A stretch of 35,723 nucleotides of DNA from an uncultured Eubacteriales bacterium (GCA_900315895.1 ONAY01000014.1:1-35723), one strand, 5' to 3'. Counted from the first letter of the stretch, positions 1 to 6,994 are shown. The notes: generated from the letters alone by a model not told the origin. Translations and numbers: made by a program.

Positions 1-134
1 CGGCCCTGATGTGACGGCAGCCGCGGAAGCGGTAACAAACATGGGAGGCATTATGCCGACCACCATGGGTCAGTCACAAGCCCCCGCTTCAAGGTCTTGC
101 CCTAAGCGGTGGGTAGTTGACTTGTGCTTGTAGA
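1..134 (+). ncRNA. structured RNA, 3' part (6S RNA candidate)
   Basis: This segment has no convincing ORF but folds into nested hairpins. They are CCGC-GGAA-GCGG near 21-32, a CATGG/CCATG stem enclosing GGCA-TTA-TGCC near 41-69, and a CCGCTT/AAGCGG stem near 84-109, itself closed by CACAAG (about 76-81) pairing with CTTGTG (about 121-126). The opening CCTGATGTG resembles the start of B. subtilis-type 6S RNA as I remember it, so 6S RNA is the leading guess. The 5' end seems to lie outside the window, so the closing stem cannot be checked. No clear U-rich terminator follows. I am confident that it is structured and much less sure of the family. Confidence 0.4.
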
Positions 135-409
135 TTCCTTTCTATAAACTATGGGGTATTATACATTTTTAGGCTGGGGATAGCAAGAGTTGGGGCGGCC
201 GGCGGGGGAATTGTTTCCCTTTGAGGTGCAATTCATGAGCAAAACATGGGAAATGAAGCAGTTTTCTCATCCATCGAGGCCAAAATTGAGTGTTTTGCGC
301 ATGATTCGTCAAAATATTGACGAGCCGCAGGGTGCGAACCCGCACCAGCTGCAATCGGAGATGGACTTTGGGGCGGCTTTGGGGTAAAATCTGTAGCGAG
401 GATATTCAA
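135..409. other. intergenic region with two hairpins
   Basis: I find no believable gene here. Short overlapping ORFs exist on both strands, but none has a family signature or a good ribosome site. Two small hairpins are visible: CGTCAA-AATA-TTGACG at 307-322 and GGTGCG-AACC-CGCACC at 331-346. GCAAAACA (239-246) can pair with TGTTTTGC (291-298), and the latter is part of a recurrent intergenic motif (GTGTTTTGCGC at 290-300). A weak -10-like TAAAAT at 385-390 sits just ahead of the next gene, but I see no good -35 for it. Confidence 0.4.
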
Positions 410-1780
410 ATGAAAGAATTCGAGCAACAACTGGACATCAGCAAGAAGATCGCCGCCCGCGTGGCGGAGCGGGGCGGGCGCGCATATTATGTGGGCGGCT
501 TCGTCCGCGACCGGGTGCTTAAGAGCGAGCTCCGCACCCCGGACATCGACATCGAGGTCCATGGGGTGGAGCCTGAGAAGCTCTTCCAATTGCTGGAGGA
601 CCTCGGCGAGCCTCTGGCTTTTGGCTCCAGCTTCGGCATATATTCGCTCAAAGGCTATAGCATCGACGTGGCGCTCCCCAGAAGGGAGCGGTCTGTGGGC
701 GGCGGCCACCGGGATTTCGAGGTGGACGTGGACCCGTTCATTGGCACTGAGGCGGCGGCCCGCCGCAGGGACTTCACCATGAACGCGCTCATGGAGGATG
801 TTTTGAGCGGTGAGATCATTGACCATTTCGGTGGCCGGGAGGACATCCGGCGGGGCGTCATCAGGCACGTGGATCCGGAGAGTTTTCCGGAGGATCCGCT
901 GAGGGTGCTTCGGGCGGCGCAGTTTGCGGCCCGCCTGGGCTTCAGCGTGGCTGAGGAGACCATGGATCTCATGAGGACCATCGATATCAGCGGTCTTTCC
1001 ATGGAGCGAATCGAGGGCGAGATGAAAAAAGCTCTCCTGGAGAGCCCCAAGCCTTCGGTGTTTTTTGAGGTGCTCAGGGGCTGCGGCAAGCTGAGCCCGT
1101 GGTTCAGGGAGATCGAGGAGACCATCGGGGTCCCGCAGGATGCCATCTACCATCCGGAGGGCGACGTGTGGACTCACACCATGGAGGTGCTGGATCGGGG
1201 CGCGACCTTAAGACACCTGGCGGAGGAGCCCTACGGTTTCATGATGCTTTGCCTGACCCACGACCTGGGCAAGATCGTGGCCACGGAGATGGGTGCGGAC
1301 GGCAGGATCCATGCCTATGGGCATGAGGATGCCGGCTTGCCTATCGCCGATAGGCAACTGGACCGCGTGGTCAGCCCCAAGGACATCAAAAAATACGTGC
1401 ACAACATGCTGCCCCTTCACATGAAGCCCAACATGACCGCTTACGCCAAGTCCAAGGTGAAGGTCACGAACCGCATGTTCGACCAGGCGATGGTCCCGGG
1501 TGACCTGGTGCTTTTCGCAGCTGCCGACAGGCCTGTGTTCGCAGGTGGCGACCGTTTCAGCGGAGACATGGGCTTTCTCATGGATCGCCTGGAGGTGTAT
1601 AATGAATACATGTCAAGGCCTCACGTCATGGGTCACGACCTGATCATGAACGGCATCGAGCCCGGCGAAGATTTCACCGAGATCCTGGAGTACGCCCACA
1701 AGCTGAGGCTGGCGGGGATACCCAAGGAGGAGGCGCTGAAGCAAACTTTGAAGTATGCGGAGAAGATACGCGGGAAGTAG
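410..1780 (+). CDS. tRNA nucleotidyltransferase / CCA-adding family protein with HD domain
   Basis: This 456-residue class II nucleotidyltransferase probably adds or repairs the CCA end of tRNA, or acts as a related poly(A) polymerase-type enzyme. The head domain shows YYVGGFVRD at about 27-34, a DIDIE metal-binding motif at 45-49 (Asp45 and Asp47), RRDFTMNA at 119-126 and EDPLRVLRAAQFAARLGF at about 161-178. A C-terminal HD phosphohydrolase domain follows (THDLGK, His284-Asp285). The ATG at 410 is chosen because a GCGAGG element precedes it at normal spacing and family similarity begins there. The frame is open further upstream, but that stretch does not look like the family. The next gene is unrelated. 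A GC-rich hairpin without a U-tract (1838-1856) lies downstream. Whether it adds full CCA or only part of it cannot be told by eye. Confidence 0.85.
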   Translation: MKEFEQQLDISKKIAARVAERGGRAYYVGGFVRDRVLKSELRTPDIDIEVHGVEPEKLFQLLEDLGEPLAFGSSFGIYSLKGYSIDVALPRRERSVGGGHRDFEVDVDPFIGTEAAARRRDFTMNALMEDVLSGEIIDHFGGREDIRRGVIRHVDPESFPEDPLRVLRAAQFAARLGFSVAEETMDLMRTIDISGLSMERIEGEMKKALLESPKPSVFFEVLRGCGKLSPWFREIEETIGVPQDAIYHPEGDVWTHTMEVLDRGATLRHLAEEPYGFMMLCLTHDLGKIVATEMGADGRIHAYGHEDAGLPIADRQLDRVVSPKDIKKYVHNMLPLHMKPNMTAYAKSKVKVTNRMFDQAMVPGDLVLFAAADRPVFAGGDRFSGDMGFLMDRLEVYNEYMSRPHVMGHDLIMNGIEPGEDFTEILEYAHKLRLAGIPKEEALKQTLKYAEKIRGK

Positions 1781-1837
1781 GGCCGGCGGCGCGTCCGTGC
1801 GACCTGACTTCGCTGGATACGGAATACACGCCGAAAG

Positions 1838-1856
1838 GGGGCGGCGAAACCGCCCC
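1838..1856 (+). other. GC-rich hairpin between cca-like gene and gatZ-like gene
   Basis: GGGGCGG (1838-1844) pairs with CCGCCCC (1850-1856) around a CGAAA loop. There is no T-run after it, so it is not a standard terminator. The rest of 1781-1900 shows no gene and no convincing promoter. Confidence 0.4.
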
Positions 1857-1912
1857 GCCCGCGGCACACCAAAAACCGATAATAATCGACATCAAATAAA
1901 GGAGGAATTTTG

Positions 1913-3208
1913 ATGCATCCCATAAAGGAACTTATATTAAATAGAAGCAAGGGCGGAGCCCTTGCCATACCTTCTTACTGTACCGGCTCTCTTCCGGTGA
2001 TCCGCGCGGCCATAAGGCGGGCGGCTAAGACCGGTCTTCCGGTGCTCATTGAAGCCACCGCCAATCAGGTTGACCAGAACGGCGGCTATACCGGACTTAA
2101 ACCCAAGGACTACTACGATCTGGTCATGGGCATGGCCGATGAGGAAGGGCTCAGCAGGGATCTTTTGATCCTGGGTGGGGACCACCTGGGACCTCTCACC
2201 TGGTCTCACCTTCCCGAAAAAGAGGCCATGGCCAATGCGGAGGTTTTGGTCAGGGAGTACGTAAAGGCGGGCTTCACCAAGATCCACCTGGACACCAGCA
2301 TGAAGCTGGCCGATGACCCGAAGGGTGCTTTCCCGCCGGAGATCCCGGCCAGGCGAGGCGCTTTCCTTTACCGTGTGGCCATGGACGCTTATGAGGAGAG
2401 GCTCAAGGAGGTGCCCGGCGCGGAGCGTCCGGTGTTCGTCATCGGGTCCGAGGTGCCGGTGCCCGGCGGCGCTCAGGAGGAGGAAGAGGGGCTCACAGTG
2501 ACTTCGCCCAAAGCCTTCAACGAGACCATGGAAGCCTATCGGAAGTTTTTTGCGCAGGAGGGAATGCCCGACGCTATGGAGGACGTGGTGGCCTGCGTGG
2601 TGCAGCCCGGCGTGGAGTTCGGGGACGAGCAGGTCTTCCAGTATGACAGCGGGGCTGCGGCTGAGCTCATGGCGGCGCTGAAGGACCACCCGGGTCTGGT
2701 GTTCGAGGGCCACTCCACGGACTATCAGTCCAGGGAGAGCCTGAGGGCCATGACAAGAGACGGCGTGGGGATCCTCAAGGTGGGACCGGCGCTGACCTTC
2801 GCCTACCGCGAGGGGCTTTTCGCCCTGAACATGATGGAGGAGGAGCTGATCCCGGCCCTGGACCAGTCGCTTTTCGACGATATCCTGGAGCAGGTGATGC
2901 TGGCTGACCCAGGCAAGTGGAAAGCCCACTACCACGGAAGCCCCGAGGCCCTCAAGCTGAAACGCCGTTACAGCTTCTCGGATCGCTCCCGCTACTACAT
3001 GGGGCACCCGGAGGTCCAGGCGGCTGTGGCCAAGCTAATCGACAACCTGCGCAGGGTGGACATCCCGCTGTCCATGCTGCATCAGTACATGCCACAGCAG
3101 TACGACGCGGTGAGAGACGGCCTTCTCGCAAAAGATCCGGAGGCGCTTCTTCAGGATTACGTGGAGCGCGTCATGGCGGATTATGAGTATGCGTGTGAGG
3201 CAGAATAA
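1913..3208 (+). CDS. D-tagatose-bisphosphate aldolase non-catalytic subunit (GatZ/KbaZ family)
   Basis: This 431-residue protein matches the GatZ/KbaZ family, whose E. coli members are about 420-426 residues. Family blocks visible are IEATANQVDQNGGYTG at 46-61, GGDHLGP at 88-94, AGFTKIHLDTSM shortly after, IGSEVPVPGG in the middle and VVQPGVEFG. In enterobacteria GatZ/KbaZ is a chaperone-like partner that stabilises the catalytic class II aldolase GatY/KbaY in galactitol or N-acetylgalactosamine breakdown. No GatY/KbaY, sugar kinase or transporter gene is adjacent, so the substrate is unknown. The ATG at 1913 has GGAGG at 1901-1905, seven bases upstream. A TTG at 1910 is in frame but less likely. 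A stem-loop with a T-run (3261-3293) ends the unit. Confidence 0.85.
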   Translation: MHPIKELILNRSKGGALAIPSYCTGSLPVIRAAIRRAAKTGLPVLIEATANQVDQNGGYTGLKPKDYYDLVMGMADEEGLSRDLLILGGDHLGPLTWSHLPEKEAMANAEVLVREYVKAGFTKIHLDTSMKLADDPKGAFPPEIPARRGAFLYRVAMDAYEERLKEVPGAERPVFVIGSEVPVPGGAQEEEEGLTVTSPKAFNETMEAYRKFFAQEGMPDAMEDVVACVVQPGVEFGDEQVFQYDSGAAAELMAALKDHPGLVFEGHSTDYQSRESLRAMTRDGVGILKVGPALTFAYREGLFALNMMEEELIPALDQSLFDDILEQVMLADPGKWKAHYHGSPEALKLKRRYSFSDRSRYYMGHPEVQAAVAKLIDNLRRVDIPLSMLHQYMPQQYDAVRDGLLAKDPEALLQDYVERVMADYEYACEAE

Positions 3209-3221
3209 AATGTAAAATTAA

Positions 3222-3249
3222 AAGTGCGGCGCCCGGGGGCGCCGCACTT
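3222..3249 (-). terminator. terminator of hipBA (minus strand)
   Basis: A 13-bp perfect stem (3222-3234 with 3237-3249) is followed, when read leftward on the minus strand, by a T-rich run. On the plus strand no T-run follows. It therefore fits termination of the leftward hipA transcript. Confidence 0.75.
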
Positions 3250-3260
3250 GTGCGGACATG

Positions 3261-3293
3261 ACGGTGTTACTCAGGTAGGAGGGCACCGTTTTT
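3261..3293 (+). terminator. terminator of gatZ-like gene
   Basis: ACGGTG (3261-3266) pairs with CACCGT (3284-3289), with a small inner CTC/GAG pairing, and is followed by TTTTT. It overlaps the hipA stop codon, so the convergent genes have separate, interleaved terminators. Confidence 0.6.
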
Positions 3294-4572
3294 ATAATGT
3301 TTTGCTGATGCCGCCTTTCAACAATATGTTCTCGGCGATATTTTTTGCTTTGGAAAATCCCAACGAGCAGAGTTCTTCTGAAGCTTCAAGCAGCGCAGGC
3401 CTAAAAGTTTCTGCCAACCGATCGAGCCTGTCAATCGCCAGACCACGGCCGATGCCAGCCTGAGATGCGGCTTTCAGCCAATTATCGCGAGAAACTTTTT
3501 CTACGGCATACTCTCCTCCGATATTAAAGCTCATGTTTCGTGAAGAGCCTTCATAGATCACAGTGCTCACCATGTCATAGGCCGGTGCCAAACGGACTGA
3601 AGACAAGTCATCCGAATATAGCAGAGAATAGTTTTTCAGGTGGGCGTCTGTATTTCCTATGAGCCAGTTGAACACCACCATGTCCCAAAAACCGATGATA
3701 TCATCGATGGGATCAGTGGAATGATGCCTCAAAAGATCGGTCATCATCGGCAGATAACTGTCCCCGGACCTTTCATATTTTGAGACGGGAGGCACACCCA
3801 GAGCCTGACAAAAGTCTTCCTGGTGGAGACGGAGGGGTCTTTTGAGGCCTGAGATCGTATCGTCTGAATATTCCTTCCGGTCATATCGCTCGGTAGCGAA
3901 GAGAACATCTCCTTCGCCGGAATCACCGGTATCGATGATGAAACTGTGAGGAACAGCGATCCCCAGTTTTGAGGCGGTCAAAAGACAGAGCTTCTCATTG
4001 GTGACGATGGCATCGTACCTTACGTGACTTTGCTTTACGATGCAGTTGCTGGGAGCGGAACCCAGAGGCAGATACCAATGGCCTGAGGATCCATCATGAT
4101 ATAGGCCAACCTTGCCCGACGCACCGGTCAGTGACAGGTGAGCTTCTGCCACCAACTGCGCGGACTGGGTGGCACCCTCCTGCGCCAGAGCGCTGATCCG
4201 GTCGAGGCCCAGAGGCTCGTATGATGGAGTCGGTTCCGGCGAACCGTCTTCAACGATCCTTATGGCTCCAAGACACTCGTTTCCGAGGTGGGCGAGAATC
4301 GCCGGGTAGTCTCCCTCATCTGCGCGGACCCATTGAGATACCGTCCTTCTGGTGAAACCTTCCGGAAGAAGGCCATCGAAAAAGTTTCCCGTCTCAGTCG
4401 GGCTGAAAGGCGCCGCCTGAAGTGGCAGACTGATGGAAACAGGTTTTGCTATGGGGGAAGACATATAGGATTCATCATACGTGAAAACAGTGTCTTCCGG
4501 TCCTGAGCCACGAAGAGTTCCTATGAACTTTTGAGCCCCTTTGATCTCAAGATATACTGACAGTTCTCTCAT
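3292..4572 (-). CDS. hipA: HipA-family serine/threonine kinase toxin
   Basis: This 426-residue protein is a HipA-type kinase. In E. coli HipA phosphorylates glutamyl-tRNA synthetase and induces persistence, while relatives have other targets. Visible features are an N-terminal HipA domain (about 1-105), a glycine-rich loop SLTGASGKVGL at 147-157, a nucleotide-binding Lys180 in CIVK, RYDR at 229-232, the catalytic NTDAHLKN at 307-314 (Asp309) and the metal-binding AYDM (Asp333). All core kinase residues are present, so the enzyme looks active. It starts one base after the stop of the HTH gene, which implies translational coupling in a hipBA operon. The leftward terminator at 3222-3249 ends the unit. 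The target cannot be predicted from the sequence. Confidence 0.92.
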   Translation of the reverse strand: MRELSVYLEIKGAQKFIGTLRGSGPEDTVFTYDESYMSSPIAKPVSISLPLQAAPFSPTETGNFFDGLLPEGFTRRTVSQWVRADEGDYPAILAHLGNECLGAIRIVEDGSPEPTPSYEPLGLDRISALAQEGATQSAQLVAEAHLSLTGASGKVGLYHDGSSGHWYLPLGSAPSNCIVKQSHVRYDAIVTNEKLCLLTASKLGIAVPHSFIIDTGDSGEGDVLFATERYDRKEYSDDTISGLKRPLRLHQEDFCQALGVPPVSKYERSGDSYLPMMTDLLRHHSTDPIDDIIGFWDMVVFNWLIGNTDAHLKNYSLLYSDDLSSVRLAPAYDMVSTVIYEGSSRNMSFNIGGEYAVEKVSRDNWLKAASQAGIGRGLAIDRLDRLAETFRPALLEASEELCSLGFSKAKNIAENILLKGGISKTL

Positions 4573-4573
4573 T

Positions 4574-4786
4574 CTATCCTCTCCCCTTCAGTTCCAGATC
4601 GAGCCCCAGGGTGTTGGCGATGATGATCGCCTTCTCCAGCTCTGCTGTCTTCTTTCCCCTCTCAAGATCGGACAAAAAACTCACGCTGAAGCCCGTGAAT
4701 GCCGCAAGCTCCGCCTGGGTGTATTTTAGAGCATTACGTCTGTCGCGGATGGCTTGGCCGAAATCCTTGCTGCTGGTGATCGTCAT
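4574..4786 (-). CDS. hipB: HipB-like XRE-family antitoxin/repressor
   Basis: This is a 70-residue single-domain helix-turn-helix protein of the XRE/Cro type. The helices lie around residues 9-60, with YTQAELAAFTGFSVSFLSDLERGKKT forming the HTH core and first half of the following helix. By analogy with HipB it should bind HipA and repress its own promoter. Its stop codon lies one base before the hipA start. A GAGG element lies about nine bases upstream of the ATG on the minus strand. Three copies of a GCCGTACGGC-type palindrome cover the promoter and leader, which fits autoregulation. Confidence 0.88.
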   Translation of the reverse strand: MTITSSKDFGQAIRDRRNALKYTQAELAAFTGFSVSFLSDLERGKKTAELEKAIIIANTLGLDLELKGRG

Positions 4787-4816
4787 AATAATGTACCTCG
4801 ACTTGCAAAAAACTTG

Positions 4817-4911
4817 TGCGTACGGCTATTAATCGTGGATCATGGATAAATTTAGCCGTACGGCTTATTCTGGTTGACTCTATTATATATTTAGCCGTAC
4901 GGCGAAGTCAA
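4817..4911 (-). promoter_or_regulatory. hipBA promoter with three palindromic operators
   Basis: On the minus strand, TTGACT (4911-4906) and TATAAT (4887-4882) are separated by 18 bp. A palindrome GCCGTACGGC (4894-4903) lies between them. A second, AGCCGTACGGCT (4854-4865), lies just downstream of the expected start. A third, imperfect copy with CGTACGGCTA (4819-4828) lies nearer the gene. Their centres are 38 and 39 bp apart. Repression by HipB with HipA is the natural reading. The sites and spacing are seen directly; binding is inferred. Confidence 0.8.
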
Positions 4912-5000
4912 GTGGCTGGGCATGAAGGTAATAAAAAAAGATAGACAACCATTTCCGATTAATGAACACATCCGATTTCTATTGGATGTGCAGACTGTAG
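4912..5000. other. short intergenic stretch with hairpin
   Basis: No gene is visible. CACATCC (4967-4973) pairs with GGATGTG (4984-4990). This small stem directly abuts the larger stem-loop at 4991-5041. Confidence 0.4.
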
Positions 5001-5062
5001 AAAAAGCCCCACACTTTGTGTGAGACTTTGTCTACAGTCTGAGCGCGCCCTTGCGGCGCGCT
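4991..5062 (-). terminator. terminator and adjoining hairpins of the thioredoxin operon
   Basis: Reading leftward, a GC-rich hairpin AGCGCGCC/GGCGCGCT (5042-5049 with 5055-5062) is followed by a stem-loop whose CACAC/GTGTG core (5010-5014 with 5018-5022) leads into a CTTTTT run (plus-strand A-run at 5001-5005). An outer 11-bp stem (4991-5001 with 5031-5041) encloses it. This fits an intrinsic terminator for the leftward thioredoxin unit. Confidence 0.6.
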
Positions 5063-5077
5063 AATGTTTTGCGCAGG

Positions 5078-5185
5078 TTATTCCTCGATCTCGGTCTCAC
5101 CCTTGATCTGGGCACCCATGACCAGCACCATGGCGATCAGGGTGGTAGCCAGGACCACGGGGAAAAGCGCTTTCAAAGTCCTCAT
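5078..5185 (-). CDS. 35-residue single-span membrane peptide
   Basis: This small ORF has a very strong ribosome site (AAAGGAGG, seven bases before the ATG) and starts 24 bases after the thioredoxin stop, so it is likely co-transcribed. The peptide begins MRTLKALFPVV. It has one hydrophobic segment from about residue 7 to 24 (ALFPVVLATTLIAMVLVM-like) and then an acidic tail ending GETEIEE. I know no family for it. It could be a small membrane protein linked to thioredoxin. The coding call rests on the ribosome site, the operon position and the sensible membrane-peptide layout. Confidence 0.65.
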   Translation of the reverse strand: MRTLKALFPVVLATTLIAMVLVMGAQIKGETEIEE

Positions 5186-5209
5186 GGTTAGGCCTCCTTT
5201 CCGGCTTCT

Positions 5210-5518
5210 TTAAAGTCTGCAGAGTGCAAGGATGCTGTCCTTGGGCACCACGCCCACGGACTTGTCCAGGGCCACGCCGCCCTCGAAGTAGATCAGGGTG
5301 GGGATGCTCATTACGCCGAACTGCATGGCGAGCTGGGGCTCTTCATCCACGTTGATCTTGCCGACTTTGAGCTCGGGATGCTCTTCGGCCACTTCGTCAA
5401 CTACGGGGCTCAGCATGCGGCAGGGGCCGCACCAGCTTGCCCAAAAGTCGATGAGCACGGGCTTCTTTGATTTGATCACTTCTGCTTCGAAATTATCATT
5501 TGTTATTACAACTGGCAT
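5210..5518 (-). CDS. trxA: thioredoxin
   Basis: This 102-residue classical thioredoxin is a cytoplasmic disulfide reductase reduced by thioredoxin reductase. The active site WCGPC is at 29-33 (Cys30, Cys33), preceded by VLIDFWASW. The cis-proline is in SIPTL (Pro73), followed by the usual FEGG region. The length is normal for the family. The start has AAAGGAGG just upstream on the minus strand. No thioredoxin reductase gene is nearby. A promoter is proposed at 5569-5598, and the small membrane-peptide gene follows it. Confidence 0.95.
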   Translation of the reverse strand: MPVVITNDNFEAEVIKSKKPVLIDFWASWCGPCRMLSPVVDEVAEEHPELKVGKINVDEEPQLAMQFGVMSIPTLIYFEGGVALDKSVGVVPKDSILALCRL

Positions 5519-5568
5519 ATTTTCCTCCTTTAATGGCTTGCGCCGATGAAATTCAAACTTATGTGGGT

Positions 5569-5598
5569 ATTTTACCCCATAAGTGTGGGTGTAAACAA
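5569..5598 (-). promoter_or_regulatory. putative trxA promoter
   Basis: On the minus strand, TTGTTT (5598-5593) and TAAAAT (5574-5569) are 18 bp apart, about 50 bp upstream of the trxA start. The match is moderate. Confidence 0.4.
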
Positions 5599-5665
5599 GG
5601 GCTGAGAAATATTTTCTTTGGGACGGGGCGGGGGTAGGCTTTGTAATACTGAACGTTTAGCATAC

Positions 5666-5693
5666 TTGACAATCTGGGTAGCAATGGTATAAT
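5666..5693 (+). promoter_or_regulatory. strong promoter of the small RNA
   Basis: TTGACA (5666-5671) and TATAAT (5688-5693), both perfect consensus hexamers, are 16 bp apart. The expected start is near 5700. Confidence 0.75.
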
Positions 5694-5699
5694 CAAAGT

Positions 5700-5764
5700 A
5701 CATGAGCTGGTCGCAAGACCCAGGTTCAACCTAACAGGCGTGGGAGACTCCCCGCCATTTTTTT
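5700..5764 (+). ncRNA. small structured RNA upstream of a DUF3800 remnant
   Basis: A stretch of about 65 nt runs from a consensus promoter to a T-run and contains three hairpins. The first is CTGGTC-GCAA-GACCCAG (5707-5723), which has a GNRA tetraloop and one bulged C. The second is AGGT-TCA-ACCT (5722-5732). The third is a terminator stem, GGCG/CGCC plus GGGA/TCCC (5737-5756), followed by T7. No ORF of note lies inside. It sits 24 nt upstream of a DUF3800-type start. Structured RNAs upstream of DUF3800 genes (the DUF3800 RNA motifs) have been published, and this is likely one of that group. The exact motif number cannot be assigned by eye. Confidence 0.65.
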
Positions 5765-5787
5765 ATCCGTGGGGTTTTTGGGAGAAA

Positions 5788-5935
5788 ATGGGGTATTTAA
5801 GTATATTTGTGGACGAATCTGGCGATTTCGGAGATTATCAATCCCACTCGCCATACTATATTTTGACATTGGTTTTTCATGATCAGGTATAAAGATTTTG
5901 TTCGAAGGCTTGAACTGAAAAAGTTCTAGGAATTA
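5788..5935 (+). pseudogene. DUF3800 gene remnant
   Basis: From the ATG at 5788 the frame encodes 34 residues beginning MGYLSIFVDESGDFGDY and ending in FHDQV before a stop at 5890-5892. FVDESGDFG followed by SPYYILTLVFHDQ is the N-terminal signature of DUF3800 proteins, which are normally over 200 residues. After the stop, another frame reads YKDFVRRLELKK and then stops, so a frameshift and large deletion are likely. The rest of the gene is missing before the crotonase promoter. DUF3800 has an RNase H-like fold by family knowledge and its role is unclear. Confidence 0.75.
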
Positions 5936-6017
5936 TGAGCGAAGGGGCAGTATATGATAGCCTTGCAATGTAAGTAGCATGAGGCTTTTTCCTTTTTTTG
6001 CCCATCTTTTTTGCATA

Positions 6018-6046
6018 TTGGAAAAAACTGCGGTGCGGTGTATAAT
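6018..6046 (+). promoter_or_regulatory. crotonase gene promoter
   Basis: TTGGAA (6018-6023) and TATAAT (6041-6046) are 17 bp apart, about 67 bp before the start codon. The -10 is perfect and the -35 moderate. Confidence 0.6.
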
Positions 6047-6112
6047 GGTTTTGTGGGAGGGCGGAGCCCCGCACCACGAAACCCATCATTGACATTAAAC
6101 AAGGAGACTGAC

Positions 6113-6889
6113 ATGTACGAAACACTCAAGTATGAAGTGAATGGAAACGTTGGAATTATCACCATTTCGAGAGAGCAGGCGCTGAACGCCCTGAACCGCC
6201 AGGTGCTGGAGGATCTCGACAAGGTGCTTGATGAGATAAAAGCCGACAAGGACGTGCGCGGCCTTGTGATCACCGGAGCAGGCAGATCTTTTGTGGCAGG
6301 CGCAGACATCGCTGCAATGAGCACCATGAATGAGCAGGAAGGCTTCGACTTCGGCGTATTCGGCGCAGGAGTTTTCAGGAAGATCGAGCTTCTGGACATC
6401 CCCGTCATCGCTGCGGTCAACGGTTTTGCGCTGGGCGGCGGCTGCGAGCTGGCCATGGCAACTGACTACATCGTTGCCAGCGAAAAGGCTAAGTTCGGAC
6501 AGCCCGAGGCCGGCCTCGGCATCACTCCCGGCTTCGGCGGCACCCAGAGACTCGCCAGAAAAATCGGAGTCTCCAAGGCTAAGGAGCTGATCTTCAGCGC
6601 CAGGATCGCCGGCGCCCAAGAAGCTTACGAGCTGGGACTGGTGGACAAGCTGGTGGCACCGGAAGAACTGATGGATACGGTCATGGCACTCATGGCATCC
6701 TTCACCAAGAATGCTCCCATCGCTGTAGCCAACTGCAAAAGAGCCATCGACGAGGGTTATCAGCTGGACATCGACGGCGGCGTTCGCGTAGAGAACAAGT
6801 ACTTCGGCAAGTGCTTCGCCACTGAGGACCAGAAGGAGGGCATGGCTGCCTTCCTCGGCAAGCGCCCCGCGGAGTTCAAGAACAGATAA
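6113..6889 (+). CDS. enoyl-CoA hydratase / crotonase family (3-hydroxybutyryl-CoA dehydratase-like)
   Basis: This 258-residue soluble enzyme of the crotonase superfamily hydrates or dehydrates short-chain acyl-CoAs. The oxyanion-hole region GRSFVAGADI is at 57-66. The two catalytic glutamates of true hydratases are present: Glu112 in GGGCELA and Glu132 in QPEAGLGITPGFGGTQRL. In Clostridia such enzymes (Crt) serve butyrate formation, but no thiolase, Hbd or Bcd gene is adjacent, so the physiological substrate is inferred. The ATG at 6113 follows AAGGAG at a good distance. The upstream in-frame extension overlaps the promoter and is rejected. The gene is monocistronic, with its own promoter and the terminator at 6908-6932. 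Confidence 0.88.
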   Translation: MYETLKYEVNGNVGIITISREQALNALNRQVLEDLDKVLDEIKADKDVRGLVITGAGRSFVAGADIAAMSTMNEQEGFDFGVFGAGVFRKIELLDIPVIAAVNGFALGGGCELAMATDYIVASEKAKFGQPEAGLGITPGFGGTQRLARKIGVSKAKELIFSARIAGAQEAYELGLVDKLVAPEELMDTVMALMASFTKNAPIAVANCKRAIDEGYQLDIDGGVRVENKYFGKCFATEDQKEGMAAFLGKRPAEFKNR

Positions 6890-6907
6890 TATATGTAGGT
6901 GATGTGA

Positions 6908-6932
6908 AGAGGCGCCGCGGGCGCCTCTTTTT
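6908..6932 (+). terminator. crotonase gene terminator
   Basis: AGAGGCGCC (6908-6916) pairs perfectly with GGCGCCTCT (6920-6928) around GCG and runs into TTTTT. Confidence 0.85.
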
Positions 6933-6994
6933 GTGTGATTTTTGGCGGGACGGGGTGAGTGGGGGCAGGTGGACTGTCTAGGCTGAAGGACTCA

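Noticed and set aside
190-387. 65-residue ORF and its antisense partner upstream of the nucleotidyltransferase
   Set aside because: No family signature or good ribosome site. The region is filled with hairpins and a recurrent intergenic motif.
3222-3249. Rightward terminator of the gatZ-like gene
   Set aside because: The stem is strong, but its T-run is only on the minus strand. The rightward terminator is the next stem at 3261-3293.
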